The notes beneath the pieces were generated by a model. The model was not told the origin of the DNA and ran no database searches. It worked only from the letters and a program-made list of their open reading frames with translations. Of a stretch of DNA of 64,000 nucleotides, positions 1-11,245 are shown piece after piece. The first letter of the stretch is position 1; each line of letters opens with the position of its first letter. The position numbers and the translations under genes are program-made. The DNA is from Plutella xylostella (Eukaryota > Arthropoda > Insecta > Lepidoptera > Plutellidae): NCBI RefSeq assembly GCF_932276165.1, contig NC_064006.1:5780501-5844500 (forward strand). Direction: 5' to 3'.

Positions 1-95
1 CTATGGGGGTCTATTCTATTCTATTCTATTCTGTGGGGGTGTGAGTACCTGCACCTTGCTCTCTCGAGTGGAATAAAAAATGTGCCTATGGGGGT
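1..95 (-). mobile_element. 3' end of a tRNA-type SINE, truncated
   Basis: The stretch carries a (CTATT)n tail followed by the body sequence ending CTCTCTCGAGTGGA, the same order as in the complete SINE at 56104-56439, so this is the 3' end read on the minus strand. The 10-mer CTATGGGGGT lies at 1-10 and again at 86-95, which fits a target-site duplication and means the copy is 5'-truncated. The left flank is outside the window, so the duplication could be longer. Confidence 0.7.
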
Positions 96-822
96 CATTC
101 TGAAAAGCTTTTGTCTGCAAGCGAGTCACCCGCTTTTCGCAGTACATTAAGCGCTTCCATTATCTATCTAAATTCCGTGAATTAGTATGAATAAAATAAA
201 AGCGAATTTATATACGCTGTCACTCCGACAACCATACGGGCGCTATCTAAGCTAAGAGAAAAGCTAAATTATCTTTATGTTTTCGCTAAACAAAAGAATA
301 TAAAATACAAAAATAATAATTTGGATAAACAAGCGTGTCACTTCAGCAAAATGGTTTACTCTCAAAAATAAATATTTCTGCTGGTTTATTAAGAAATATT
401 TTCATCTGAATATTTTCCTACAAAGTATGAAGAAGTGGGAATATGTTTTGTGAAAATAAACGCGTATTTTATAAATGAGATGATTCAAGGAGGGATTTTT
501 CCGCGAGATTCGAATTTAAGCTTGTATGTTTAGTCAAATTACGCAGGGATATGTTTGGAGTAGCTTTTATTCTTCTGTTTTTTTAATGTTTGTTGAGTTA
601 GGTTATTCATATGAATTTGTCTTATTCTTTTCGCGATAAGGTACGTAACCTATATAGTTTTAGTACTTATATATGTAGGTATATCGTGGTTGTGAACTTT
701 AAAACTAATTGCGTAAAAATCTACAAAGTGTTATGTACGAGTATATAGGATGGTCAGAATATATACAAAATTGTGACCACAGACACACAAAATTGTGTTC
801 TCAACTTTAGCTTTAGTCAGTA
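96..822. other. AT-rich stretch, nothing recognised
   Basis: No coding frame, repeat terminus or RNA gene could be supported. A short block at 112-152 containing GCAAGCGAGTCACCCGCTTT recurs near 55017-55050, so part of it is repeat-derived. Confidence 0.4.
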
Positions 823-1023
823 CGGCTTATTTCCACCGACCGGCCGTCTTGACATCGGACGAAAACATTAATGAAACGAAAACAAATTTACATAAATGCA
901 CAGTTTAATTTAAGACCTTACGAGTATTTCATTGGATCATAGGAAGTCTATATTTCCAAATCATCAACTATCGTATACCGTTTCCATCCAATACCGAGAT
1001 GGCTGGTCGGTGGAGATAGCCCT
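823..1023. mobile_element. MITE with ~34-bp imperfect inverted repeats
   Basis: The left arm (about 823-857, core TTTCCACCGACCGGCCGTCT) is the imperfect reverse complement of the right arm (about 990-1023, core GATGGCTGGTCGGTGGAGAT). There is no coding potential between them. Terminal inverted repeats around a 200-bp AT-rich core indicate a non-autonomous DNA element. The superfamily is not assigned because the target duplication is unclear. Confidence 0.55.
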
Positions 1024-1700
1024 TAAAACATTATAATTACATTTACAACAAACTGTTACAAAACACACCTCTTCTATAATGATGTTGTGTGGAACTTATA
1101 AACAGTAGAACATTCCCAATTAAAACTAGTTTGATCCAAGTTCGTATTCTGAGCTCCTAGCTGCCGCAACGCAAACAAAATTAGATAATGACTTTGCAAA
1201 TAGTTATCGAAGCGAGTTGAACCTTTTCTAAGTGTCCTTACGAGACAGCTGTATCGGGTTACATCATAAACACAATGTGTCTAATATAAGTCTCTTTAAA
1301 AGGTAGGTAACCTATCGGTATTGTAGGTATCGCAACAAACGGAATCTCTACGAATACCTATGAATTGATGGTTGAAGTTCAGTACGAGTATCAATGGTTC
1401 GTCAATGGCATGAATTAATCTATCAATTAGCTCGACTGCAATGTAAGGTAACTAGTACGGTCAGTACTGTGCATTCCCAATACAGTGAGTCAGAGAGTCC
1501 TTCACCGATGTAGTGAAGTGGTCCGTCAATAGAGGGCGCCACGGCGGCCCAAACTCAACATGTTCGTTAGTCCGACGAATGTTTGGCTCTCCGCGTAACT
1601 TGATTACCGAATAAGCACATGTACCGGTACGAGTAATGTTGAAGCTTCGTGTTTAATCGCTTATGATGATAAAAAAGCGGTGGTAGCTCCATCGGGCAAA
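1024..1700. other. Unrecognised intergenic stretch
   Basis: No supported feature. Short open frames here lack any recognisable domain. Confidence 0.4.
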
Positions 1701-1743
1701 TGTCACGCGTGGAATTCAAAAGATTTGAATTCCACGCGTGACA
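1701..1743. repeat. Perfect 20-bp hairpin with 3-nt loop
   Basis: TGTCACGCGTGGAATTCAAA at 1701-1720 is followed by a 3-nt spacer (AGA) and its exact reverse complement at 1724-1743. The stem has no mismatch, and no larger inverted-repeat element surrounds it. It may be a template-switch product or a micro-palindrome; its function is unknown. Confidence 0.85.
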
Positions 1744-2116
1744 CGTCAAATATACCTGTAATAAAAATACATTATAATCACTCTTTCACTCTTGATTACT
1801 CGTTGACCCAAAGTGGATCTCGGCCTCCGCTACCAAAAGACGCCACTTCTCTCTATACTGCGCAAGTTCTCCCCAGCCATAAATTTATACAAAGATATTA
1901 AGTAATAATAATAAGGATACATAACTATAATAGGTATACAAATAAAATATATAATACCTATACAATAAATGATATACTCATAAAACGTACAGTTCTGTAA
2001 CTATGCGTACTTTTCGTAACCACTTCGCATTATCTGTATTCCGCCCGTGAGTACAATACCGTGTCGTCTTGTGGGACGCTTTTACACGACCATTACGAGA
2101 ACACTCCGCGAAGCTG

Positions 2117-2254
2117 GAGGGTTACTCTATACTGACGAAAAACGAACGAACGAGAGGTGTCGTGCAATCGGCACGTTTAATACAACGAGATAGAGTCGTG
2201 GCTCGCGCAACAGTGCCCCGAAACTTCGTGTTTCGATGTATAGAGTGACTCTCC
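2117..2254. mobile_element. Small MITE, GTTACTCTATAC family
   Basis: The left end GAGGGTTACTCTATAC and right end GTATAGAGTGACTCTC are near-perfect inverted repeats. The interior, with CGAAAAACGAACGAACGAG and a block containing ACAACGAGATAGAGTCGTGG, recurs at about 50009-50147 and, partly, at 55906, 56520-56640 and 60548-60650. It is a dispersed non-autonomous element without coding capacity. Confidence 0.65.
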
Positions 2255-2291
2255 TGTCGCTTAATTTGTGCTGAATTTTAACGCACGAACG

Positions 2292-2475
2292 ACAGATTGT
2301 ATTGTGTGCGATTTTGTGAGTGAACCTTCCGCCGGCGGGTCAATGTACACAATGAGCAAATTTAGTAGATTTAGCACATTTAGATAATGTGAACCTACCA
2401 ACCCGCAGTTGACCAGGAAATGGTCTAAGCTTAGGAAGGCAGTTAAGACTTTAGGGATATATACAAAGGTTTTAT
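2292..2475 (+). mobile_element. Diverged SINE body fragment
   Basis: The order of blocks (AAATTTAGTAGATTTAGCAC, ACCAACCCGCAGTTGACCAG, GGTCTAAGCTTAGGAAGGCA, then GGGATAT near ACAAAGGTT) matches the body of the SINE at 56104-56439, here on the plus strand. The tRNA-like head is too degraded to see. The copy is much older than the one at 56 kb. Confidence 0.6.
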
Positions 2476-2745
2476 TCAAGAGAGTCAGTTGTAGGTATTT
2501 ATACCCCCAGTTTTTCCATAGTAAAGATAAATACCTCCTCAAATAAAGAATTGGAAAAAGACCAACCATAATTATTAAGACAGCATTTAGTCTTATGTCT
2601 CTTATACTGAGTACATTAAAAACAATCGTGATACGTATAAAATAACTGCAACCTAAACAAAAATGCACACAGTATTTCCCTCTTTCATATGAAATTCTCA
2701 ACATCCCCATCCTACCCTACCAAAGCATATGTTAAGCACAAAGCT

Positions 2746-3410
2746 AAAAACCGGCCAAGTGCGAGTCGGGCTCGCGCACAAAGGGTTCCGTAGCAGCAAA
2801 TATAATAAACTTATTATGTCAATTTATACACCTGGTGAATGGAGCCTAAACTCTCCCGATATTTTGCGGTTCAGCCATCGTTTTCAGTGTAAGCACAATA
2901 ACTTAACCAAAATTACAGTTAAATCAACCTATCTCAAAAACTATAAGAGATACTTTGATCAAACCAAAAATCGTTGAAAGAGTTAATTAGCATGCATCAC
3001 CTCTATTTTTTTTAGAATTTTATACCCCGTAGTTATAAAAATAGAGGGGGGGGACATACTTTTTACGACTTTGAGAGCTGATATCTCAAAAACCGTTCAC
3101 TTTAAGAAAAATGTTTTTTAGAAAACTTTATATCATTTTAAAAGACCTTTCCATTGATACCCCACAAGGGTATGTACATCGAAAAAAAAAATTTCATCCC
3201 TCAGTTACATGTATGGGGGGCCCCACCCCCAATTCTTTTTTTTAACACATATTATATATAACACATATTCCCATCAAATTTCATCACTGTAGTACTTATA
3301 GTTTCCGAGTAAATCGGCTGTGACAGACGGACAGACGGACAGACGGACAGACGGACATGACGAAACTATAAGGGTTCCGTTTTTGCCATTTTGGCTACGG
3401 AACCCTAAAA
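2746..3410 (+). repeat. Dispersed 0.6-0.7-kb repeat, copy 1 (longest)
   Basis: The element starts AAAACCGGCCAAGTGCGAGT and ends with GGGTTCCG...CGGAACCCTAAAAA, a terminal hairpin, preceded by a (GACA)n-like run (GACGGACAGACGGACAGACG). AAAGCT flanks both sides (2740-2745 and 3410-3415), a possible target duplication. Two further copies lie in tandem at 16582-17746. This copy contains an internal block (about 2812-2900) missing from both others, so it is closest to full length. The family is common in Lepidoptera as I recall it; its class is uncertain. Confidence 0.7.
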
Positions 3411-3835
3411 AAGCTCGTAAGTTCTCCAAACAGTTTAAAAACCCTGGGCTCGAAAAAAAGCTCTTAACAAAGTTAGAGTATGTACTTTAGTCCGGAAAGC
3501 TCTAGTTATATTTGACAATTAACTATTCCGTACAGTTGCACTAATTAAGCTTTATAAAGTGCTGCGCCTTATTCTGTAGTTGAAACAGCTGTAGTTATAA
3601 ACAGGCTTAGTTTTATAAGTCTTCCTTAAGGCCAGTTAATTGAGAAACTTTGATTACAGATCAACTTTTATTTTGTGTAATATCAGAATCTTGGTGGTGT
3701 GACGTGCATTACAATCGTGAGCATAAGTATATAACGTAAATTAATATCAGGACCTTGCACATTGTTTTAGGTTTCGATGTTTATTTTGTCAACTGTCTTC
3801 GATTAATTAAAAAAAATAATAACTTTGCATTACAC
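3411..3835. other. Unrecognised AT-rich stretch
   Basis: Nothing supported apart from short AT-rich open frames. Confidence 0.35.
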
Positions 3836-3975
3836 GAGGGACGCCTTCCTGTCCGCTGGACCGACGATCTTAGGCGGGTCGCCGGTAGTGGCTGGATGAG
3901 GACGGCTGAGTACGAGTGTTGTGGCGCTCCTTGGGAGAGGCCTATGTCCAGCAGTGGATGATTATTGCCTGATGA
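3836..3975 (+). mobile_element. 3'-terminal fragment of an RTE-like LINE
   Basis: Translation on the plus strand gives a C-terminal reverse-transcriptase tail (RLPVRWTDDLRRVAG, then GSGWM), comparable to GRPPARWSDDI near the end of the RTE ORF at 52979-53989. Downstream the frame is shifted: the block GGGAGAGGCCTATGTCCAGC should code in another frame. It is a dead 3' end, typical of 5'-truncated insertions. Confidence 0.65.
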
Positions 3976-4327
3976 CATGACATGCCAATGTCATTTTTGT
4001 CTTAGTTTGAATAAATATTAAAGAAGGAAAGAAATAAGTAGGTATTATAAAATGAACCAGGCAGATTAAGTGCGGACTATAAAATGCTTATCGTTCCATA
4101 TGTGTAGGGGAATAAACGTATAAACGATACTTCACCGCATTCCACAATATCATAAAGTTTGATAGGAGGTTCCTGCGATGCCTGATATATCTCGCTACGT
4201 ACTTAAATGGGAATACCTGACATACCTATGTTGTAGGAGTGCTAGGGCTTGCCAGATTTAAGGCTGTTATTGGGTCTTACTAGCGATGTAATTAGTAAAA
4301 AGCCTACCAGTTATATTTTATAGCAAA

Positions 4328-4905
4328 ATTATTATTATTATTAAATACTTTATTGCACAATACTAAATATGTACATAGGCGAACTTAATGCTAACAGCAT
4401 TCTCTTCCAGCTAACCTTGGGTGTTGTGGAGAAAGTTATAGGTAGTGCGAAAGACTGAGAGGAAAAAGTCAATTTGTTTAAAATACCTATAAACACTAGA
4501 ATATTCTTACTTGTATATAATAAATATATACCTATAAGTTACATGCATATACAATACATAAACCTAATACATACTATACTTCACAAAAATAATATATATA
4601 ATAATATCATCGTCACACTTACATACTACTTACAACAAAACATGTGTATTATATCAGTTAAGCTGATTGTTCTGTTTCTGGAGGTAGTACAGACGAACCT
4701 TAGACTTAAAAGATTCAATGGACTGCGATTGCCTTATATGCAATGGTAACTGGTTCCACAAGCGAACCGCTGACACGGTGAAAGAATCCGAATACCCTGC
4801 TGCATTATGCTCTGGGGTACGAAAGAGCAAATTTCTACTTGACCGTTGAGGACGGTCAGTAGAGTCGAAGAATGTGAAGCGTTCTGTTAAGTAAGAAGGG
4901 GCATT
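4328..4905 (-). mobile_element. 5'-truncated Jockey/CR1-like LINE, C-terminus plus 3' UTR
   Basis: On the minus strand an open frame of 83 codons (4905 down to the stop at 4654-4656) contains a C-terminal LINE signature: APSYLTERFTFF, then DSFTVSAVRLWNQLPLHIR, then SFKSKVRLYYL. The 3' UTR follows, with an end of the form TTGTGCAATAAAGTATTTAA and an (AAT)n tail at about 4328-4343. There is no endonuclease or RT core, so the copy is heavily 5'-truncated. The clade is inferred from the C-terminal motif only. Confidence 0.7.
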
Positions 4906-5048
4906 AGGAATTTATTAATGTATTATTAAAATTTAGCTTTTCTTTAAGTGACAGGTCAATGGGACTCGGGGGAGCTGCTGCACAAGATTTTTGTTCTATT
5001 ATGAGTTTTAAAGTTTTTTTTTGTTTTTTTTTTCGCATTATATTTTTA

Positions 5049-5239
5049 CTAGATGTGCCCGCGAGCTCTTCGCCTTAAAAAGTTAACCATTAGAATACCG
5101 CGATAAAAAGTAGCCTATGTTCTTTCTTAGGGTCTATACCATCTTTATATCAAATTTCATTCGAATCCGTTCAGCCGTTTTGGCATGAAAGAGTAACAGA
5201 CAGACAGACATACACAGCATTTATAATATTAGTTAGGAT
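5049..5239 (+). mobile_element. Helitron-like non-autonomous element
   Basis: It begins CTAGATGTGCCCGCGAGC, contains GCGATAAAAAGTAGCCTATG and a CAGACAGACAGACA microsatellite, and ends with TTTATAATATTAGTTAGGAT. The same layout is seen at 9565, 40098 and 57563. The 5'-CT terminus and microsatellite agree with the Lep1-type non-autonomous Helitrons described in Lepidoptera. That family name is from memory and should be checked. Confidence 0.65.
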
Positions 5240-6720
5240 TCGGATTTGCTTACACTCAAACTTTGTTGGCACGTGACTTTTTTGATCATACGACTTTTAA
5301 TTACACACAACTCTACATACTAGTTATTTCGAACTATTGTGAGTGAATCCTCGGTATATTCGCTCTTAAATACGTCTGCGGTTCCATACGAATGGAACTA
5401 AAACGCTTGGATGTGTCTTAAAACTTATGAAGCAATGAAATGACTCCTTCGTATAATTTATTTCTTATGTCTATATTTATTTCTTTAATCCTTTTTTATC
5501 TATAAAAGTTTTCAAATTAATAGGTATTAGTTATTATTCGAAGTTACATGCGTGAGTGATAGATAATATTATGAAACTGCTAAAAACCCAGAAATCATAT
5601 TTTCCATTCATTAATCACATTACAGACATGATTTATTGCCATACATGATTTTATCCAACGTTTTGATCGTTACAAAAAGTCTGACAAGCCGATATTATAC
5701 GGGTATCGTATAAAAAATACGCAAGTACTCTCATCTCGCTCACAAACTGTAATCCTTCATACGAAAGTTTCTTTGCCTAACAACATTACCACTCTGAAAA
5801 ATTAGACATTATACAGGATGTAACAAATTTCGCTGGCACCAACATTGTTCCATTTCTCACGTTTCCTTTTTGTTGCCGAGCCTCGGCGCGACATCGCAAT
5901 TATAATAATTTAATAAATTATTCATTTGGAGAACGGTGCTTGTCATAAAAATAACTTGGTTGTTTAAAAACAACTTCGTTTTAATAAAACAAAGTCACGG
6001 TCAACGAAGTGATCTTTTTCGAGAAATTATTACAGCACAAGTTTTAATAAGTATGAATTGTTTGATGCTTAATGTATATTTACTCAGAGTAATTTTGCTT
6101 CACAATTAAGTAAGTAATTATAAGACTTTGTACATATAAATTAAATACAAGACTAAGTAACATAAAATACTATTTTATTTTCGTAGATAGGAGTGTACTG
6201 CTTATATGATCGGAACTTTACGAGAACGAAGTTTGTTAATTAATTAATGACACATCTACTTAAATAATTAATTTGTTTTACTTAAATTCAAAATACTTAC
6301 ATGAAATATATATTTACCTAAGTAAATCTACAGTAAAATACAATATTCTAAAATTCAAAATAGAAAAGATTCATCCCACGACACTGCCGCTAGCTAGACC
6401 TCAGTATGTAAAAGTATGGGCCGAGATTGAAGAAGTGACGAGGTGGTTCTGAACACCCTGTATCTCGTATCCGTCTGAAACGTCGCAGTGATCGATCAAC
6501 ATGATTTTTTTTTTCGTGTAAAGTATTTATGAAAGTGCTATACTGTGGCACTAATGGATTTAAATCATAAAACCATGGAAGTAATAAATACTACGTATAA
6601 AAAGGTGTAGCAAAAGTGGTATACAGTAAAACTGAAAAGAGGTGGTCATTCTGATCAACCCTCTTTACCCCCTTTCGGCTTGCTATCCTTTTATTGACAT
6701 TCAGTTAGTAGGTAGGTAGG
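5240..6720. other. AT-rich stretch without supported features
   Basis: Long homopolymer and AT runs; no domain-bearing frame and no clear repeat terminus were seen. Confidence 0.35.
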
Positions 6721-7588
6721 TATACAGGGTGGCCCAAAGAGTGACGTCCAAAGGAAAATGTTTGATTCCTTAGGTCAAGGAAAGAAAATTTCTTGCGTAG
6801 ATGTAGGTTGTGTATTGCTATGGGAGGTCGCCATTTTGAAAATTTATTGTGAGTAAATGTGTAAAATAATTATTAGAGTTTATTTACTTATTATTAATAA
6901 TAAAATTATCTCATAAATGTTACTACTCAGACTAAAACATTTTTCTAAGAATTTACATTAAAAAATGTAACTTAAATTTAAAAAAAGTAAATAATTTAAA
7001 TTTCCCTTTAATTTGGTACATTTTCTAACTTAATTAGTCCTTAGTAATGATATAACAGGAATATTTCAACTTTCTGAAACAATTTACTAATTAGCTAATT
7101 TCCACCCAGGTACCTTTGAAGGCTTTTTTCTGCAAATAATACCCCATTAAGCAATAGTTTATTTTTATTTTTATGTAATTTTGGAACCTTGCGGAGTTTC
7201 TAAAATTAATAAGGGACAATGAGAATATCTTTTTCAATTTTTAATTTCAAGTTGAAAATTCAGAGCAGTCTAGCTCGATCGTAAAATTCGAACTTTCTAT
7301 AAAAAATAACTAACTTACATTACAGCTAGGAAGCTGAAACTTTTATGGTTAAAATAACAACTTAAGAAGATGACACAAAAATAAAAAATACTTTAAAAAA
7401 GTTATCCAAAAAAATAATAAAACATAATTAATCCACTGAGGTCGATTTTCGTAGAAAATTAGGAAAAAAAATCATAACTCCTAAACTACTAAAAATTGCT
7501 GAACATACATGGGAGTGATTTGGCTACCCCTTGACCTAAGGAATCAAACATTTTCCTTTGGACGTCACTCTTTGGGCCACCCTGTATA
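6721..7588. mobile_element. TA-flanked DNA element with perfect 60-bp terminal inverted repeats
   Basis: The first 60 bases (starting TATACAGGGTGGCCCAAAGA) are the exact reverse complement of the last 60 (7529-7588). The core of about 750 bp is very AT-rich and codes for nothing recognisable, so the element is non-autonomous. A TA duplication is compatible with the ends, which suggests a Tc1/mariner-type transposase in trans (inference). Perfect arms imply a recent insertion or arm correction. Confidence 0.85.
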
Positions 7589-8377
7589 TAGATATTATCA
7601 ATAATAACTTTTAAGGAGTTTAAAGAAATATTTTGGTTTTTGATATAAGTAATATTGTTAAACGTACAAAATATATACGATTTCAGACATTAACATTATC
7701 AAAATACTAAAGTACCAACTTCTTGTATTTTTGGTTGGTTTAGGCGGTTTTCTCATTTTGGTGACCCGTGAAAGAGTAACAAACATCCACCCGCCCATCC
7801 ATAAATTATTATTTAAAAACTTTTACAATTACAATAACAAGTAGTAATAGATAAGATAAATCATCCACTCTTTTCTAAAGTAACTTGCATGATTATAAAT
7901 TATGATACTAAAAGGGTGGCCTTTTTAACGTCACATTTTCTGTATTTCAGCATCACATTCATCCAGCCATCAACACTCTTAACTCGGCGCAAACTGCTCT
8001 AAATCTCACCAATACCTTATGCCGACGACACACTTCTAGAAACTCGAGAGGTTGTGTCTCTGACTCTGACAATATAAATTACTGCCTGCGCTCAGACAAA
8101 ATAAAGAAATAAGTGAGCATCAAAAGATGAGGTTTTTTTGTTTTAATCTTTTCATCCCAAGTTAAACAGTTTTGTAGAAGTCATTAAAAGTTTTAACTGA
8201 TTTTACCGCGGGCCAGAGGCTTAAGTGGCAGTTTAGCGGGAAAAGGTCTTAGATATTGTCGATCTGGAAATGTTTTATTATATTTGTTTGCCTCTGATAC
8301 GTATTGATACAGTTTGTTATACAAAATATAATAAAAACACCTATAATAATGTACTTGATAACTGGAGTAAGCATATA
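7589..8377. other. Unrecognised stretch
   Basis: No supported gene or repeat boundary. Confidence 0.35.
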
Positions 8378-8640
8378 GGTGTTAGTGCCGTATATTCTAT
8401 TATATATTCTGCTGGGGTTTTGTTTTGCGTTTACTCTCTTAACGTCTATTACTCCCTTCTTAAGCTTGGACAATTTCTCCCCACCACGTTTCCACATCTA
8501 GATGAACAGGTTTCATCCTTTAAAGTATTCGTGATTTTATTGTGCATATTAAATTTATTCAAAAGAACCTATTGGTTGCTACATGTCACGCCCAAGATTT
8601 TAACCCGCATCTCTTCATCATTCATAAAATTTGCCTCATT
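8378..8640 (-). mobile_element. Old, diverged SINE copy
   Basis: Blocks in the order CTTAAGCTTGGACAATTTCT, CCACATCTAGATGAACAGGT, AAAAGAACCTATTGGT and ACCCGCATCTCTTCAT match the SINE at 56104-56439 read on the minus strand. The A and B box region is degraded. No function is expected. Confidence 0.6.
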
Positions 8641-8708
8641 TTAAATAACCCATTTCGTTTTCCGATGCTCATTAACCATTGTAATGATACGCGTAGGTAC
8701 ATTATCCA

Positions 8709-8818
8709 GTGGAGTGGCCAGCGTAGAACAGCTGATGCGCTTGGCGAAAAATAGAGAGGAGTATGCAGAGCTGACCGCCAACCTCCAGTAGTGAAGAGGC
8801 ACAAGTGAAGAAGAAGAT
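8709..8818 (+). mobile_element. LINE 3'-end fragment with GAAGAAGAAG tail
   Basis: The plus strand translates as WSGQRRTADALGEK before a stop, then a non-coding end (GCTGACCGCCAACCTCCAGT, GTGAAGAAGAAGATG). The block GTGGCCAGCGTAGAACAGCT recurs at about 19892. It looks like the extreme 3' end of a non-LTR retrotransposon with a simple-repeat tail. The clade is not assigned. Confidence 0.5.
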
Positions 8819-8819
8819 G

Positions 8820-8881
8820 TTTGCTATTACTTTTTATCCCAGAATTCCTACGGGAAATGTTTAAAAAGTGATGCGAAGTAA
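8820..8881 (-). mobile_element. Helitron-like element fragment
   Basis: CTTTTTATCCCAGAATTCCT followed by ACGGGAAATG is the reverse-oriented core block of the family seen intact at 40098-40311. Only about 60 bp remain. Confidence 0.5.
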
Positions 8882-9118
8882 AACAAATTATTTGCATTTC
8901 CTAAAACATTAGCAGTTTTTAGTTCGAGGAAACTTTTTTTCAGTTTCATGTATTAGGCATGTAAAAGTAATTCAACTTTCGCCATATAATTAGCGCATGT
9001 TCAGCGACTTTACAAGGTCCTGACAAGTAGTAAGAGGTTGTAATTGAGGCTTTCAGGCTTACCGTAACGTGCGACTGAACTAAGCCCGCTTTTGAAAACA
9101 TGTTCGTGTTAAAAAGTT

Positions 9119-9139
9119 TATGTGTGTGTGTGTGTGTGA
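9119..9139. repeat. (TG)n microsatellite
   Basis: An uninterrupted TG dinucleotide run of about ten units. Confidence 0.9.
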
Positions 9140-9564
9140 AAACGTCACAGTTATATGTGTGCGTATTCATTCTTTTTATATCGTGTTGGTGATGAAGAGT
9201 TTTGACACTGTGGTGGAAGAATTGGCCAGTTGATCATAAAGCAGGAACAGGTCATACAATGATGTTGATTCTGAAGGCAGAAATTATAATTTTAGAGCTG
9301 TTAAAACCTTAATTTCTTTAATTAAAATTCATCTCTATGAGTGTTTCCGCAAATTTCATTTTTAGCTAATCTCTAATTTTTAATTGAAAAGATTTCTGAC
9401 ATTTTATAAGTGATGCTACTAAAAAAGTTCTTTACCGAAAAAAGGAAAAATTGCGATCCATTTCTGGGCAATAATTTTTTCTTAATATTTTTATACAAAA
9501 AGATAAATCTAAATATTTACTTGCTCAAGTTAACTAATACAAAAATAACAAATATTTTCAATAT

Positions 9565-9791
9565 AATAGCTGTTCCCGCGAGCTTCGCTTCGCCTTAATA
9601 AGTTTTCCCGTGCGAATTCCGCGATAAAAAGTAACATATGTGTTAGTCCAGGGTGTCAGCTAACTCCATTCCAAATTTCATTAAAATCGGTTCAGGCGTT
9701 TTGACGTGAAGAAATAACAAACATACACACATACATACATACATACACACATACACTTAAAAACTTTCGCATTTATAATATGAAGTAGGAT
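9565..9791 (+). mobile_element. Helitron-like element with ACAT microsatellite
   Basis: Same architecture as the copy at 57563: TAGCTGTTCCCGCGAGCTTC, then GCGATAAAAAGTAAC, CAAATTTCATTAAAATCGGT, a microsatellite and TTTCGCATTTATAATAT. The internal tandem repeat is ACAT/ACAC rather than GACA, so the microsatellite has drifted while the rest stayed recognisable. Confidence 0.65.
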
Positions 9792-10079
9792 CACGACTCA
9801 CGACCAATGTATCGAATTAATTTTAATTGCTTTATTTTATTCTTTAGCATGGCATCACTTCCTACTAAATTCAGGGATAATAAACCTTTTTAATCAATTT
9901 CAAAAAAAGATTGTCTATTCGGTAAGTACATATATATATGTTCCGTATGTATGTAAGATTAATTGGAACTGCACCATATTGACATATGACAATATATTAG
10001 GGCTAATAAACAAATATTCAAAATTTTATAAATGTTTATGTACCTATGTATGTTTATATGCTTGTTGGTATGTATGTTT
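9792..10079. other. Unrecognised stretch with ATGTATGT runs
   Basis: Short TATA and TATG microsatellite-like runs only. Confidence 0.3.
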
Positions 10080-10260
10080 GGCCACGCATATCTCCGAAAC
10101 GATTGATCCGATTGTCACTATTCTTTTTGAGGGTTCCGTACCTCAAAAGGAAAAAAAGGAACCCTTAGGACCTAGGATAGGATCACACTTTGTTGTCACC
10201 ACCTTTTTTCTCGGAAACGGGTAAAGATATCAAGCTGATATTTCGTATAGATGTACTTAC
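10080..10260 (+). repeat. Dispersed repeat with palindromic GGGTTCCGTACC core
   Basis: ATCTCCGAAACGATTGATCC precedes a near-palindrome (GGGTTCCGTACCTCAAAAGG, then GGAACCCTTAGGA) and GATCACACTTTGTTGTCACC. It shares the GGGTTCCGT word with the 0.6-kb repeat at 2746 but is otherwise different. It is non-coding and probably the end of a DNA element. Confidence 0.5.
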
Positions 10261-10642
10261 ATAATTATGATGAAATTAAAAGGAAATTGAGATTATCTTT
10301 AATTGTATTTTTCACTTTTTGTGATATATTTAGGTACGGTAATTATTTCTCATCTTTTAATTTGGAGCGCCGCACTTAATTAAATGGATACAGGGACTAA
10401 AAAATATATATTATAGTCTCAGATGTCCAGACTCGTATTGAAAAAGTGCCCAGCCCAAAAAGGTTTGTGATCTCTGATTTGTCTAAAATTGATAACTGTC
10501 AGAATTCCGTAAGATTACTAATTACAGTATAGCAAAATTTATAGTTTGACAGCGTTAAAATTATAATTTCTGCCTTCAGAATAGCTACCAATGTAGAAGT
10601 ATATTATGTACCTACTTACAGGTAGGTAGATGCTCACAGGAA
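10261..10642. other. Unrecognised AT-rich stretch
   Basis: Nothing supported. Confidence 0.3.
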
Positions 10643-10760
10643 ATCGTCCACGGCTGGACATAGGCCTCTCCCAAACAGCAGCACAACACTCTGTCCTCGA
10701 CCTTCCTCATTCATCCACTACCGGCTACGTCTCCGCTCACTGCATTGAGTACCCAAGTCC
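10643..10760 (-). mobile_element. RTE-like LINE 3'-end fragment
   Basis: The block CGGCTGGACATAGGCCTCTC on the plus strand is the reverse complement of the GGCCTATGTCCAGC block found at 3836-3975. Related pieces sit at about 44739, 59030 and 61803. Only the extreme 3' end remains. Confidence 0.5.
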
Positions 10761-11079
10761 GCGTTGTTCTATGTTTCACTGAACTGAAAGCATAAAGAGT
10801 CTGACGATGCTAACTTTATAACGAGTAATACAAGTTTTTATTTCTTTATTTTGTAGCCCTAAATGTAGGAAGAAGAATAAGGCCTACCACGTCAGTAATT
10901 GAAGCCCTAATAAATAATGTATTTGATGTTGGCACTTCACTTGTTTCTGGAGCAAAGTTGCAGTTGTTGGTTTCTACTCATAATACCAATATAGTGAATG
11001 CACAGGTACAACGGTCTGTCTAAACTAGCAAAAGTGTTTCTGCTCGGAATCAGTATTCGCGCTGAGTTGCGGAAAGCGA

Positions 11080-11245
11080 GCGCCTTATTCTGACAGCTGG
11101 GATACTTTCGGAATGCTTTTGCACTCCCGTACTTTTTTCTACCTCCTGTAGGTTGACTGGCAGAAAATGCTTTTAGAATTAAGTCCACCTGATTGTACAT
11201 TATTACTATTGTAAATTGTGCAATAAAGTATAAATAAATAAATGT
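11080..11245 (+). mobile_element. LINE 3' UTR with AATAAA-like end
   Basis: Contains the hairpin-like block GGTTGACTGGCAGAAAATGC, then TTAAGTCCACCTGATTGTAC, TTGTGCAATAAAGTATAAAT and (AAAT)n. The layout matches the 3' ends at 47819-47935, 56745-56870 and (minus strand) 4328. It is a dead 3' fragment. Confidence 0.55.
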
